NCBI GenBank assembly: GCA_001701105.1
Contig: DAAI01000036.1
Span: 9,659-27,497, forward strand
Source of the DNA: Bacteroidales bacterium GP1
Lineage (GTDB): Bacteria; Bacteroidota; Bacteroidia; Bacteroidales; Muribaculaceae
Direction: 5' to 3'
Length of the DNA stretch: 17,839 nt
Shown here: one piece after another, positions 1 to 7,648 of the stretch
Layout: every line of letters begins with the position of its first letter
How positions within the stretch are numbered: position 1 is the first letter of the stretch
Notes under the pieces: generated by a model
Databases searched by the model: none
Seen by the model: only the letters and a program-made list of their open reading frames with translations
What the model was told of the DNA's origin: nothing
Translations under genes and position numbers: made by a program

Positions 1-1920
1 GGCGGCCGCCAGAGCCTCGGCATCGTTGATGCCATCGCCCACCATTGCGACAACTTTCCCTTCATCCTTATAACGCTTCACAACCCTTAATTTATCTCCT
101 GGCAGCGATTCTGCGAAATATTCTTTTATCCCTACCGAATGTGCCACTTTCGCAGCGGCAGTGGCGCGGTCGCCTGTCAGCAGCACCGGAGTAATCCCCA
201 TTTGCTTCAGTCTATCAATCATATTTGCGGCATCCGGACGCAATTTGTCGGCAATCCCGAAGGCGGCCGCCGGCTTATCCTCACGGATGACTACGACGAT
301 GCTATATCCTTCCCTTTCCATATCCGCGATGTTCATTCGGAATGCAATGTCGGTAGAGTTCTCTGCAAGAGCCGGCGAGCCTATCTCATAACGGATATGA
401 TCCACCACGGTGGTGATTCCTTTCCCGGGTTCATATTCATAGCGTTCCGGCTCCGTGGCCCCGGTGCCGAGATAGTTGATCAGAGCCTCGCCCAAAGGGT
501 GGGTGCTTTTCATCTCCGCGCCTATGACAGCCTTCTTCAAGGCCTCGGTCTCGGACTCTGAGAGCTCCCGGTTATAATACGCGGCCTCCACCATAGGGTG
601 GCCCGAAGTAAGCGTGCCGGTCTTGTCGAATATCATTACATTAATCTTCGAGAGCAATTCGAGCGAAGCCGCATCCTTTATGAGCAAACCATTTTTCGCG
701 CCGCGCCCTATGGCCACCATGATAGCCGTGGGAGTGGCAAGGCCCAGAGCGCACGGGCAAGCTATCACCAGCACGGATACGGCTGCCACCATGGCCTGGG
801 GAAGATACTTCCCTCCCAGAAGCAACCAGATCATAAACGTGATTATGGAAATCACCATTACTGTCGGCACGAAAATGCCGCTTATCCGGTCGACGGCTTT
901 CTGTACCGGAGCTTTTGACGATTGCGCCCTCCTTACGCTTGCAATAATGCGCGCCAATTCTGTAGCAGCTCCGACTTGCCTTACCTTAACCGAGAGGCCC
1001 CCCTTCTTGAGAAGAGTGCCGGCTGTTACCTTATCCTTCTTCTCTTTCTCTATCGGCACAGGCTCCCCGGTAAGCATACTTTCATCCACAGTGGCCCTGC
1101 CATCGATTACCTCCCCGTCTACCGGAATCCTCTCCCCGTCGCGGACTATAATCTCATCTCCGGGTCGCAATGAAGATATCGGAACGGTTGCCGTTTTGCC
1201 GTCGGGCATAATTTTCAAAGCCTCCGACGGCTGCAACCCTATCAATGCACGCAATGCGTCTCCCGTATGCCGCCGGCTGCGCGCCTCCAGCCATTTCCCG
1301 GTCAGGACAAAGGCCACAATCATCGCCGCCCCTTCATAATATACGTCGGCGCTCATTCCCCGGCTTTCAAGGACGTCAGGAAAAGCGGTATTGAACAATG
1401 AGAAAAGATAGCTGATAAGGGTCGATACGGCTACAAGAGTATCCATCGAGGGGGCGTTCGACATCATTGCCCTGAACCCGCGTTTATAGAAACCGCCTCC
1501 GCACCAGGCAAGCACAACTGCTGTAACCGCGGCAAGCACCCAGTTTAATCCCGGAAAATGGATGTGAGTCATGCATACGACGGCAATCGGCACTGTCAAT
1601 ACCCATGCAAGTATCATCTTTGTCCGCAACGCGCGATAGCTCTTTGCCTCCTCGAGCCTTACTTTTTCCTCCGCCTTCACTTCATCGTTCTCGGTAATCA
1701 GGACATATCCGGCGGTATTAAGGGTTCGTGCCATCTCGGCTGAATCCGTGATCTGCGGATCCCATGTCACATTCAGGGTGCCGGCTGCGAAATTTACATC
1801 AGCAGCCTCAACACCGGCCAGTCGCCGCACGGTCTTGGCCACGGTTTCCGCGCAAACTGCGCACATCATCCCCATCACGGGAAACACAGCTTTCTGCATT
1901 ATAGGTTTCTTATTCGCCAT
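1..1920 (-). CDS. copA: Copper-type P1B ATPase (CopA-like), C-terminus cut by window edge
   Basis: Predicted Cu(I)-exporting heavy-metal P-type ATPase of the inner membrane. The visible 640 residues hold an N-terminal metal-binding HMA domain (GMMCAVC, C20 and C23), several hydrophobic helices (about 100-215), the actuator TGE loop (284-286), the CPC metal site in helix 6 (C388-P-C390, in CPCALGLATP), the phosphorylated aspartate of DKTGT (D432), the HP motif (STHPLG) and the GDGIND hinge (628-633). The gene runs off the left edge, so the last two helices, which decide metal specificity (YN and MxxS in Cu(I) pumps), are not visible. The Cu call therefore rests on the HMA, CPC and overall similarity. 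The start is uncertain. ATG at 1920 overlaps the upstream methyltransferase gene by 22 nt, while ATG at 1899 (residue 8) shares one base with its stop (TAATG) and leaves a typical short lead into the HMA domain. The gene is probably translationally coupled to rsmF. Confidence 0.93.
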   Translation of the reverse strand, partial: MANKKPIMQKAVFPVMGMMCAVCAETVAKTVRRLAGVEAADVNFAAGTLNVTWDPQITDSAEMARTLNTAGYVLITENDEVKAEEKVRLEEAKSYRALRTKMILAWVLTVPIAVVCMTHIHFPGLNWVLAAVTAVVLAWCGGGFYKRGFRAMMSNAPSMDTLVAVSTLISYLFSLFNTAFPDVLESRGMSADVYYEGAAMIVAFVLTGKWLEARSRRHTGDALRALIGLQPSEALKIMPDGKTATVPISSLRPGDEIIVRDGERIPVDGEVIDGRATVDESMLTGEPVPIEKEKKDKVTAGTLLKKGGLSVKVRQVGAATELARIIASVRRAQSSKAPVQKAVDRISGIFVPTVMVISIITFMIWLLLGGKYLPQAMVAAVSVLVIACPCALGLATPTAIMVAIGRGAKNGLLIKDAASLELLSKINVMIFDKTGTLTSGHPMVEAAYYNRELSESETEALKKAVIGAEMKSTHPLGEALINYLGTGATEPERYEYEPGKGITTVVDHIRYEIGSPALAENSTDIAFRMNIADMEREGYSIVVVIREDKPAAAFGIADKLRPDAANMIDRLKQMGITPVLLTGDRATAAAKVAHSVGIKEYFAESLPGDKLRVVKRYKDEGKVVAMVGDGINDAEALAAA

Positions 1921-3116
1921 TCTTTCGGATATAAGTTATTTGCACGGCTGCCGATGTTCTTTACTTTCCCAAGCGGGAATCCCTGAAAAGTCACGGTCAC
2001 TGTTCCCAACGGTGAATCAGGGGGCAATATTATGGATTCATGCCGCAGATATTTCAAGGCAGTCTCGAGATCAATGTCTACCCGCGGATAGTCAGAATCC
2101 GCGATGCCGTCGACAAGCACCCTGCATTTATTGGAAATCTGTTTCTTTATCTTTTCCCGGTTTTTAGGGGATGGGTTTCCCGGTTTAGTTAGCACGGCCA
2201 CGAAGAGGCCCTCGCTCTTGGTAAGATGAGGCAAGAACCGCAAGGCCGGATTCTCCCCGGCAATCCGGGACGGTATGTGAAGATTGTCGTCAATAGGAGG
2301 CGTCACGGCCCCGAGTCCGAATTCATCAATAAGCCACTTCAGATTGTCTTCGTTTTCAAGCTGATTGAATGTACAGGTGGAGTAAATAAGGAATCCACCT
2401 GGCATCAGGGCTTCGACAGCATCGGTAAGAATACGTCGCTGCAGGGCCGCGCATTGCGCCACAAGCCCTTCGCTCCATTGCGTGCGGGCCATCGGCTCCT
2501 TCCTCATCATCCCTTCTCCGGAGCATGGAGCATCCACGCCCACAAGCGCGAAGGCTTCGCCCACAGAGGCATAGGCAGAAGTCGGGGAATTAGTGACCAT
2601 CACATGAGGATATCCCCATTTCTGAATATTCTCCGCGAGGATATTGGCTCTCTTGGGATCAAATTCATTCGCCACCACCATCCTCCCCGTGTCGATTGCA
2701 TTGATTATGGAAGTGGTTTTCCCACCTGGCGCGGCGCATAAATCAAGAACGGGGCCTTCGGGAAGCAGCGGCATCAATCCTCTCACGATGGGTTCATATA
2801 TCATCGAAGCCGCTTCCTGAACATAGAATACTCCGGCATGAAGCAGTGGGTTAAGGGTAAACTTGGGACGTTGGGATATATAAAAACCGCTGTCGCACCA
2901 TTCCACCGGCTCCAAGTGGCCATATCCGAGAGCATCCACCATCCCGGGGCTGATTTTCCTGCGGTTGATTTTCAGACTTGTCACCGGCTCCTCTTCCAGA
3001 CTCCTTAAAAGCATATCGGGCTCAGGCAGCCGGCTATCCATCACCAGCTCCCTGAACCGAAGGGGTAAATCTTTTGTTGACTTGCCTGAATTATTATCCT
3101 TGCTTTTTTTCTTCAT
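1899..3116 (-). CDS. rsmF: RsmF-type rRNA cytosine-C5 methyltransferase (NOL1/NOP2/Sun family)
   Basis: SAM-dependent m5C RNA methyltransferase of the RsmB/RsmF family, 405 residues from the chosen ATG. Visible motifs are the SAM loop LDLCAAPGGKT (about 124-134), motif IV DAPCSGEG with C198, and motif VI YSTCTF with C248. The two cysteines are the pair used in the m5C mechanism. The C-terminal segment (FQGFPLGKVKNIGSRANN, then YPKEWRIR) matches the RNA-binding tail seen in RsmF/YebU relatives, so RsmF is a better label than RsmB. The exact rRNA position is not deducible here. The open frame extends upstream to a TTG at 3137 that overlaps the previous stop. I chose ATG 3116, preceded by GGAA and followed by a lysine-rich lead. 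The stop overlaps the copA-like start region. The upstream gene for a small membrane protein ends 17 nt before, so these genes are probably cotranscribed. Confidence 0.9.
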   Translation of the reverse strand: MKKKSKDNNSGKSTKDLPLRFRELVMDSRLPEPDMLLRSLEEEPVTSLKINRRKISPGMVDALGYGHLEPVEWCDSGFYISQRPKFTLNPLLHAGVFYVQEAASMIYEPIVRGLMPLLPEGPVLDLCAAPGGKTTSIINAIDTGRMVVANEFDPKRANILAENIQKWGYPHVMVTNSPTSAYASVGEAFALVGVDAPCSGEGMMRKEPMARTQWSEGLVAQCAALQRRILTDAVEALMPGGFLIYSTCTFNQLENEDNLKWLIDEFGLGAVTPPIDDNLHIPSRIAGENPALRFLPHLTKSEGLFVAVLTKPGNPSPKNREKIKKQISNKCRVLVDGIADSDYPRVDIDLETALKYLRHESIILPPDSPLGTVTVTFQGFPLGKVKNIGSRANNLYPKEWRIRNL

Positions 3117-3133
3117 ATTTCCATGCCGGAAAC

Positions 3134-3412
3134 TCAATTCTGCCGCTCCTGCTCAAGAGCGCGCTTATACCGGTCGGCATGATATTTATATCTGATGGCA
3201 TAATATGCGGCTACGCCAACGACTACAAGCACAGCCAGCACCGTTGCTACGGTCATGATCGCTTGTATCGCCACTTTCATCACCGAGAGTATCACGCATA
3301 CGATAGTTCCTATTATCATCAGGGCCAGAAACCATAGGAGGGCTTTTACTCCGAGTCCCGACATCCTCGACTTGGCCTCTTCTTTCCTTATTTGCAACTC
3401 AGAGTTTTCCAT
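3134..3412 (-). CDS. Small two-helix membrane protein of unknown function
   Basis: A 92-residue protein that I cannot assign to a named family. It has a charged N-terminus (about 1-16), two adjacent hydrophobic segments (about 21-44 and 46-70, rich in Val, Ala, Ile and Leu) joined by a short lysine-containing stretch, and a basic/acidic C-terminal tail (about 73-92: KYHADRYKRALEQERQN) that looks helical. This suggests a helical hairpin in the inner membrane with both ends on the same side. It lies 35 nt after the acyl-CoA synthetase stop and 17 nt before the rsmF start, so it is probably part of the same transcript. Reading-frame integrity and operon position support a real gene. No catalytic motif is visible. 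Confidence 0.72.
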   Translation of the reverse strand: MENSELQIRKEEAKSRMSGLGVKALLWFLALMIIGTIVCVILSVMKVAIQAIMTVATVLAVLVVVGVAAYYAIRYKYHADRYKRALEQERQN

Positions 3413-3447
3413 AATTCAGGATTTAAAATAATTAATTATTTCACGAC

Positions 3448-5106
3448 TCAATGGGTATAGAGGAATCTTTTTATCGACCGTTTAGGAGTCTTCTCAAACT
3501 CATTGGGCATCAGGATTATTTTGGCTATCCTCTCATATGGAGCCACGAGTTCGTTCAATTCCTTGCGGATATTCTCCATTGTGCTGTCCATATCGGATAC
3601 GGAAACATCGAATCTGTCGAGAGCCTCATAATCAGGATAAACGAGAGCGGCGAGCTTGCCGTTTCTTTCCACCACAAGGCTTTCGGCCACGAAAGGCATA
3701 TTATTCAGCTTGGCCTCTATCTCCTCGGGATAGATATTCTGGCCGGATGCGGAGAGAATCATGGTCTTTGACCGGCCGCGGAGGTAGAGTGTGCCGTCGG
3801 GTGTGCGTGTACCCATATCGCCGGTCTTAAGCCATCCGTCGGCAGTCATTACAGCTGAAGTGGCCTCCGGATTCTTGTAATATCCTTTCATCACGTTTGC
3901 TCCGCGTACGCAGATCTCACCGGGAATTCTTTCCGGATCATCACTCAGGATCATGGCTTCCATGTCGGGCAACGTCCGCCCCGATGAACCCACTTTAAAT
4001 TTCCTCCAGGGAGAGTAGCTTATCAGCGGCCCGCATTCAGTCATGCCGTAACCTACGGTGAACGGGAATTTTATCTTATGTAGGAATTCTTCCACTTCAT
4101 GATTGAGCGGGGCTCCTCCTACAATCACTTCTTCAAATTCACCTCCGAATGCGTCGATGAGCTTACGGCGAATCTTGCTGTAGATATATTGGTCGAGCAA
4201 CGGAACAGCCAGAGTCCATCGCATGGTTCCTTTGGAAATCATGGGGAGAATCTGATTCTTATAGATCTTCTCCAGAATAAGGGGCACGCAGATCACGAGG
4301 TTTGGCTTTACTTCCGCCAGAGCCTTCAATAGCACACGCGGAGAAGGGGTTTTGCCAAGCAGCGTGACATGGGAGCCGACAGCCAGGGGGGTAAGCATAT
4401 CAAACGCACATCCATAGGCGTGGGCCAGTGGCAGGAATGCCAAGGCGCGCGAACTGCGGAAATGAAGCATTGTCTCCATTCCGAAACAAACATTCCCGGC
4501 CAGATTCTGCCCTGTGAGCATGACGCCTTTGGAGAATCCGGTGGTGCCCGATGTATAATTTATTTCAGTCACCTCCGAATTATCGCGTGAGATGTAACTT
4601 ACGTTCTCTGACGTGAATCCCTTCGGGTAAGCGCGGCGGAAGCGGCGGGTGAGCTGACGGAGGCTTGAAATCATCTCCTCGCCGTTGCGCTCGTATAGCA
4701 CCGTAATATTGTCGATGCGTATCACGCCGCGCACATTCAGGAGTTTATCAGGCTCCATTGGCTCCCATACGGCTTCGGAGACGAAAAGCATCTTGGCTTC
4801 CGAATGGTTTACGATATGGGTGACATCCACGGGATTGAATTCTGCGAGAATAGGCACGATTACCGCGCCATAAGTCACTGTGGCCATGTAAATCAGAACC
4901 CAATTCACGCTGTCTTTGCCGCATAGGGCAATCTTATCGCCGGGCTTTATGCCTATCGTCTCGTAGAAGAGATGAAGTTTGGCTATCGACGTGGCGAGAT
5001 CGGAGTAGGGCATAGTCTTGCCGGTGACATAGTCGGTGAGAGCCGGCAAATCCCAGTTTTCTATGAAGCTCTTCTCATAGATTTTTATAAAATTTCTGAT
5101 TTCCAT
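3448..5106 (-). CDS. AMP-forming acyl-CoA synthetase (FadD-like)
   Basis: Adenylate-forming enzyme of 552 residues, predicted to activate a carboxylic acid with ATP and CoA through an acyl-AMP. It has the P-loop-like A3 motif YTSGTTGFSKG (about 184-194), A5 GYGMTE (352-357), A7 TGD (428-430) and the A8 hinge region LRGRSKTMILSASGQNIYPEE (two parts, 442-462). Near the C-terminus FEKTPKRSIKRF contains the lysines where the catalytic A10 lysine is expected. The ASGQNIYPEEIE wording and the length are usual for long-chain acyl-CoA synthetases, but chain length cannot be read from the sequence. No signal peptide is seen, so it is cytosolic or peripheral. It begins 25 nt after an alcohol dehydrogenase gene, which suggests one transcript. 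A link between alcohol/aldehyde and acid metabolism is possible but is only inference. Confidence 0.92.
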   Translation of the reverse strand: MEIRNFIKIYEKSFIENWDLPALTDYVTGKTMPYSDLATSIAKLHLFYETIGIKPGDKIALCGKDSVNWVLIYMATVTYGAVIVPILAEFNPVDVTHIVNHSEAKMLFVSEAVWEPMEPDKLLNVRGVIRIDNITVLYERNGEEMISSLRQLTRRFRRAYPKGFTSENVSYISRDNSEVTEINYTSGTTGFSKGVMLTGQNLAGNVCFGMETMLHFRSSRALAFLPLAHAYGCAFDMLTPLAVGSHVTLLGKTPSPRVLLKALAEVKPNLVICVPLILEKIYKNQILPMISKGTMRWTLAVPLLDQYIYSKIRRKLIDAFGGEFEEVIVGGAPLNHEVEEFLHKIKFPFTVGYGMTECGPLISYSPWRKFKVGSSGRTLPDMEAMILSDDPERIPGEICVRGANVMKGYYKNPEATSAVMTADGWLKTGDMGTRTPDGTLYLRGRSKTMILSASGQNIYPEEIEAKLNNMPFVAESLVVERNGKLAALVYPDYEALDRFDVSVSDMDSTMENIRKELNELVAPYERIAKIILMPNEFEKTPKRSIKRFLYTH

Positions 5107-5131
5107 AACCTTGCAGTATTATTACATCAAA

Positions 5132-6313
5132 TTATCCCTCGAGAGCCAGCTTATATATTTCTTTACAATCGTCCATAGAGAGAGGTACATAAGCTCCGAG
5201 GGTGTCGCCCATGTTCCTATGCAGGGATGCCACCATCGTATCGATGTCCGGCTCGCATCCGCAGAGTTCGCGTAGATTTGTGGTAAGGCCGAGGTCGTGA
5301 TAAAAATCCTTCAGTACCTTGATTCCTTCGGCGATAATATCCGAAGTGTCGCGTCCGGAAGGATTCACCGACATCACGTTGATTGCGAAACGCCATAGCT
5401 TGTCGGGATTCCGCGAGGCGCAGAATTGCATCCATGCAGGAATCATCACGGCCAATCCGGCTCCGTGAGCCACATCATAAAACGCTGAAATCTCGTGCTC
5501 CAGCCTGTGCGACGACCAGTCCTCCACTTTTCCTACCCCACAGAGTCCGTTATGAGCGAGCGTGCCGGCCCACATCACGTCGGCCCGGGCATCATAGTTG
5601 TCTCCATCGAATTTTAGGGTTATCGCCTGATCCATTATATCCCGCAATATGGCTTCTGAATAGCCGTCGACGAGCTGGGTGCCGGGAGTAGGAGAGAAAT
5701 ATCTCTCGAAGATATGAGCCATCATGTCGACAATGCCGCAGGCCGTCTGGAACCACGGCAGGCTCATGGTAAGCACCGGATCCATCACCGCGAAACGCGG
5801 GCGCAGCAAATCGGGGTAGCGGACTGATATTTTCTGATGAGTCTTTTCATTAGTAATCACAGAATTTCCACTTCCCTCGCTTCCGGCTGCCGGAATGGTG
5901 AGCACCACTCCTACGGGCAATGCTTTTTGCGGAATGCGGCTGCCGTTGTAAAAATCCCAGAAATCGCCATCGTCGAGCGCGCCAATAGCAATTCCTTTGG
6001 CTGCATCGATCGGGGAGCCGCCACCCACGGGGAGCAGAAAGTCGATACCCTCTTTCACAGCCATCGCAATACCGTTGTAAACGCTTTCGGCAGTAGGGTT
6101 GGGCTGGATGCCCCCATATTCTACATATTTAATGTTTTCGGCATCAAGGGAGTCGGTGATGTTTTGCAGAAGCCCGTTCTGCCGGATGCGCTCGCTTCCA
6201 TATACGATCATCACTTTCTTGGCGCCGTAACGTGCAAGGGCTTTGCCGGTTTCCTTCACTGTATCACGGCCGAATATAAACTCGGTGGGGGAACAAAATC
6301 TGAAATTATTCAT
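5132..6313 (-). CDS. Iron-type (group III) NAD(P)H-dependent alcohol dehydrogenase, YqhD/BdhA-like
   Basis: A 393-residue, full-length group III alcohol dehydrogenase, a cytosolic enzyme interconverting aldehydes and alcohols. The nucleotide-binding GGGSPID lies at 97-103. The four divalent-metal ligands expected from the YqhD/BdhA subfamily are all present at the spacing of that family: D196 and H200 (VDMMAHIFE), H269 (SSHRLEHE) and H283 (YDVAHGAG). The N-terminus (FxFxSPTEFIFG) is also typical of this branch. The ATG at 6313 is well placed and nothing is missing. The substrate is unknown; YqhD relatives favour NADPH and short aldehydes, BdhA relatives butyraldehyde. It is the first gene of the left-hand cluster and is followed after 25 nt by the acyl-CoA synthetase. 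I found no convincing TTTG/TAnnTTTG promoter in the 200 nt upstream. Confidence 0.93.
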   Translation of the reverse strand: MNNFRFCSPTEFIFGRDTVKETGKALARYGAKKVMIVYGSERIRQNGLLQNITDSLDAENIKYVEYGGIQPNPTAESVYNGIAMAVKEGIDFLLPVGGGSPIDAAKGIAIGALDDGDFWDFYNGSRIPQKALPVGVVLTIPAAGSEGSGNSVITNEKTHQKISVRYPDLLRPRFAVMDPVLTMSLPWFQTACGIVDMMAHIFERYFSPTPGTQLVDGYSEAILRDIMDQAITLKFDGDNYDARADVMWAGTLAHNGLCGVGKVEDWSSHRLEHEISAFYDVAHGAGLAVMIPAWMQFCASRNPDKLWRFAINVMSVNPSGRDTSDIIAEGIKVLKDFYHDLGLTTNLRELCGCEPDIDTMVASLHRNMGDTLGAYVPLSMDDCKEIYKLALEG

Positions 6314-6425
6314 ATTGGGTTATGTTAGAATCGGCTCCTCCCTTATCTATTGGCAGGAGACCCGCTATTATCGTAACGAAAAATCAATGGGTTTTGTTGC
6401 AGGCGGAGGGGTTGTGTATATAAAG

Positions 6426-6457
6426 GAGGACGCCCCGGGATTACCCCGGGACGCCTC
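6426..6457 (-). terminator. GC-rich hairpin, possible terminator after the HIT gene
   Basis: An inverted repeat: outer GAGG/CCTC, inner CG/CG, then CCCGGG/CCCGGG around a five-base loop, with one bulge and one mismatch. Read on the minus strand it lies about 60 nt after the HIT stop and is followed by CTTTATATAC, a weak T-rich run. It is a plausible terminator separating greA-HIT from the alcohol dehydrogenase unit, but the poor T-tract leaves this open. It sits in the 203-bp intergenic stretch 6314-6516, in which I see nothing else firm. Confidence 0.5.
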
Positions 6458-6516
6458 GGAACCCATTATGAAAATATTGTCAATGTAGGAGGGCCGGTGA
6501 GCCCCGGTACGGGATT

Positions 6517-6912
6517 CTATCCTTTCAGCGCTTCCCTTACCTCGGTCGCAAGGGCTTCCATCTTTTCCGGCTCTGGATTCTCAACCTTATGCTTGAAATC
6601 CATGTCGCCTTCCTTGTTGATGGGAATCAGGTGGATATGAGCGTGAGGCACCTCAAGACCAAGCACTGCCATACCCACTTTCTTGCATGGCACTACCCTC
6701 TTAAGCCCCCCGGCCACTTTCTTTGCAAAAACGGCCATCCCTGCGATAGTGTCGTCGGAGAGATCGAAAATATAATCTGTCTCTCGCTTAGGCACCACCA
6801 AAGTATGACCCCATGTCACGGGATTGATGTCGAGGAAGGCGAAATAATTATCGTCTTCAGCGATTTTATAGCACGGTATCTCTCCCGCGATAATCTTGGA
6901 AAATATGGTCAT
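6517..6912 (-). CDS. HIT-family nucleotide-binding hydrolase (HinT-like)
   Basis: A 131-residue histidine-triad protein, probably a cytosolic purine nucleoside phosphoramidase or dinucleotide-polyphosphate hydrolase of the HINT branch. The triad is clear near the C-terminal third: VPHAHIHLIPI, with H90, H92 and H94. The N-terminal SKIIAGEIPCYKI and the FLDINPVTWGHTLVVPK segment are characteristic of bacterial HIT proteins. Length is normal for the family. It starts only 6 nt after the greA stop, so the two are expected to be cotranscribed from the greA promoter. The greA-HIT pairing is, from memory, common in Bacteroidetes. Substrate is unknown. Confidence 0.93.
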   Translation of the reverse strand: MTIFSKIIAGEIPCYKIAEDDNYFAFLDINPVTWGHTLVVPKRETDYIFDLSDDTIAGMAVFAKKVAGGLKRVVPCKKVGMAVLGLEVPHAHIHLIPINKEGDMDFKHKVENPEPEKMEALATEVREALKG

Positions 6913-6918
6913 GGCGGT

Positions 6919-7383
6919 TTAAATCTCGATTTTAACTATCTTGAAGTCGACGATGCCGGCCGGGACATTCACTTTCACTTCATCGCCTACATGATGACCC
7001 ATCAGCGCCTGTGCGATGGGAGTATTTGAAGCGAGCTTGAATTCGCGGAGATTAGCCTCGTTCTCAGTAACGATAGTATAAGTCATCTCCGCCCCGGTCT
7101 TGATATTGCGGATCGTCACTTTATTCAGAAGTTGCACCTCTTCTGTATTGAGCTTGGAATCATCTATGATACGGGCGTTGGCTACAAGCTCCTTGAGCTT
7201 TGCAATCTTCATTTCGAGCATTCCCTGCGCCTCTTTGGCGGCATCATACTCGGCGTTTTCCGAAAGGTCGCCCTTGTCACGCGCCTCGGCTATTGCCTGC
7301 TTGATGAGGGGACGCTGGGCCTCAAGAGCCGACAGCTCCTCCATTTTCTTATCGTAACCTTCTTTGGTAAGATATGTTGCCAT
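6919..7383 (-). CDS. greA: Transcription elongation factor GreA
   Basis: A 154-residue GreA that rescues backtracked RNA polymerase by stimulating transcript cleavage. The N-terminal coiled coil (about 1-75) carries the acidic tip DKGDLSENAEYDAAKE. D39 and E42 correspond to the catalytic D41 and E44 of E. coli GreA. The C-terminal FKBP-like domain (about 80-154) includes the conserved NTPIAQALMGHHVGDEV stretch, matching the SPIARGLIGK region of E. coli. Length is typical. The ATG at 7383 is preceded by AAAGGAT at good spacing. The gene is preceded by a leader of about 100 nt with several small hairpins and by a good promoter at 7489-7520. The HIT gene follows 6 nt after the stop. Confidence 0.97.
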   Translation of the reverse strand: MATYLTKEGYDKKMEELSALEAQRPLIKQAIAEARDKGDLSENAEYDAAKEAQGMLEMKIAKLKELVANARIIDDSKLNTEEVQLLNKVTIRNIKTGAEMTYTIVTENEANLREFKLASNTPIAQALMGHHVGDEVKVNVPAGIVDFKIVKIEI

Positions 7384-7424
7384 ACTTTATCCTTTTAATA
7401 GTGTAAAAGAATCCCCCGGAACGA

Positions 7425-7474
7425 ACCTCTTTCAAGGTCTCCAGGAGACAATATCATAGGAGCAGTAAGCTCCT
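7425..7474 (-). other. Structured 5' leader of greA
   Basis: Between the predicted start of transcription (near 7483) and the greA ATG lie three short inverted repeats: AGGAGC/GCTCCT with a five-base loop (7458-7474), GTCTC/GAGAC with a three-base loop (7437-7449), and ACCT/AGGT (7425-7438). The last two overlap and cannot form together, so the leader could switch between folds. No known riboswitch consensus is recognised, and chance pairing in 100 nt cannot be excluded. Confidence 0.35.
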
Positions 7475-7488
7475 TGTCATTTCCTCTA

Positions 7489-7520
7489 CAAAATTACAAA
7501 TAATTTCTCACGCTTGCAAA
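7489..7520 (-). promoter_or_regulatory. Bacteroidetes-type promoter for greA
   Basis: On the minus strand TTTG (7520-7517) is followed by a 20-base spacer and TAATTTTG (7496-7489). This matches the known Bacteroidetes sigma-ABfr pattern of TTTG near -33 and TAnnTTTG near -7. Transcription would start near 7483, giving a greA leader of about 100 nt. The element is almost identical to the promoter of the B12 operon at 17531-17562 and is part of the same duplicated segment. Confidence 0.8.
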
Positions 7521-7648
7521 TTATTTTGCTATAATTCTGATTATAAATTATATGTAGTTGTCATTTTACGATTATTTTCTTACTCTGATTACCGCATCTC
7601 CAGATATATATGCCAGCTTTCAGTCCGGCCCGGTCACTGAAGGATGCC
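7489..7648. repeat. Direct repeat, left copy (T9SS tail end, spacer, promoter)
   Basis: This stretch aligns along its whole length with 17531-17727 in the same orientation. Apart from scattered substitutions and one single-base gap, the only difference is that the right copy carries three extra 12-bp units. It covers the last codons of the propeller gene, the AT-rich intergenic spacer and the greA promoter. The two copies bracket the entire B12 operon. Identity was judged by eye. Confidence 0.85.

Noticed and set aside
614..1339. A 241-residue plus-strand reading frame
   Set aside because: It is antisense to the well-supported P-type ATPase with low-complexity Ser/Thr/Pro-rich content typical of shadows.
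3117..3137. TTG-started extension of the rRNA methyltransferase
   Set aside because: An in-frame ATG with a GGAA stretch upstream follows 21 nt later and the extra residues are not part of the fold.
7384..7488. T-box or known riboswitch in the greA leader
   Set aside because: No T-box sequence or other recognised aptamer consensus was found; only short inverted repeats.
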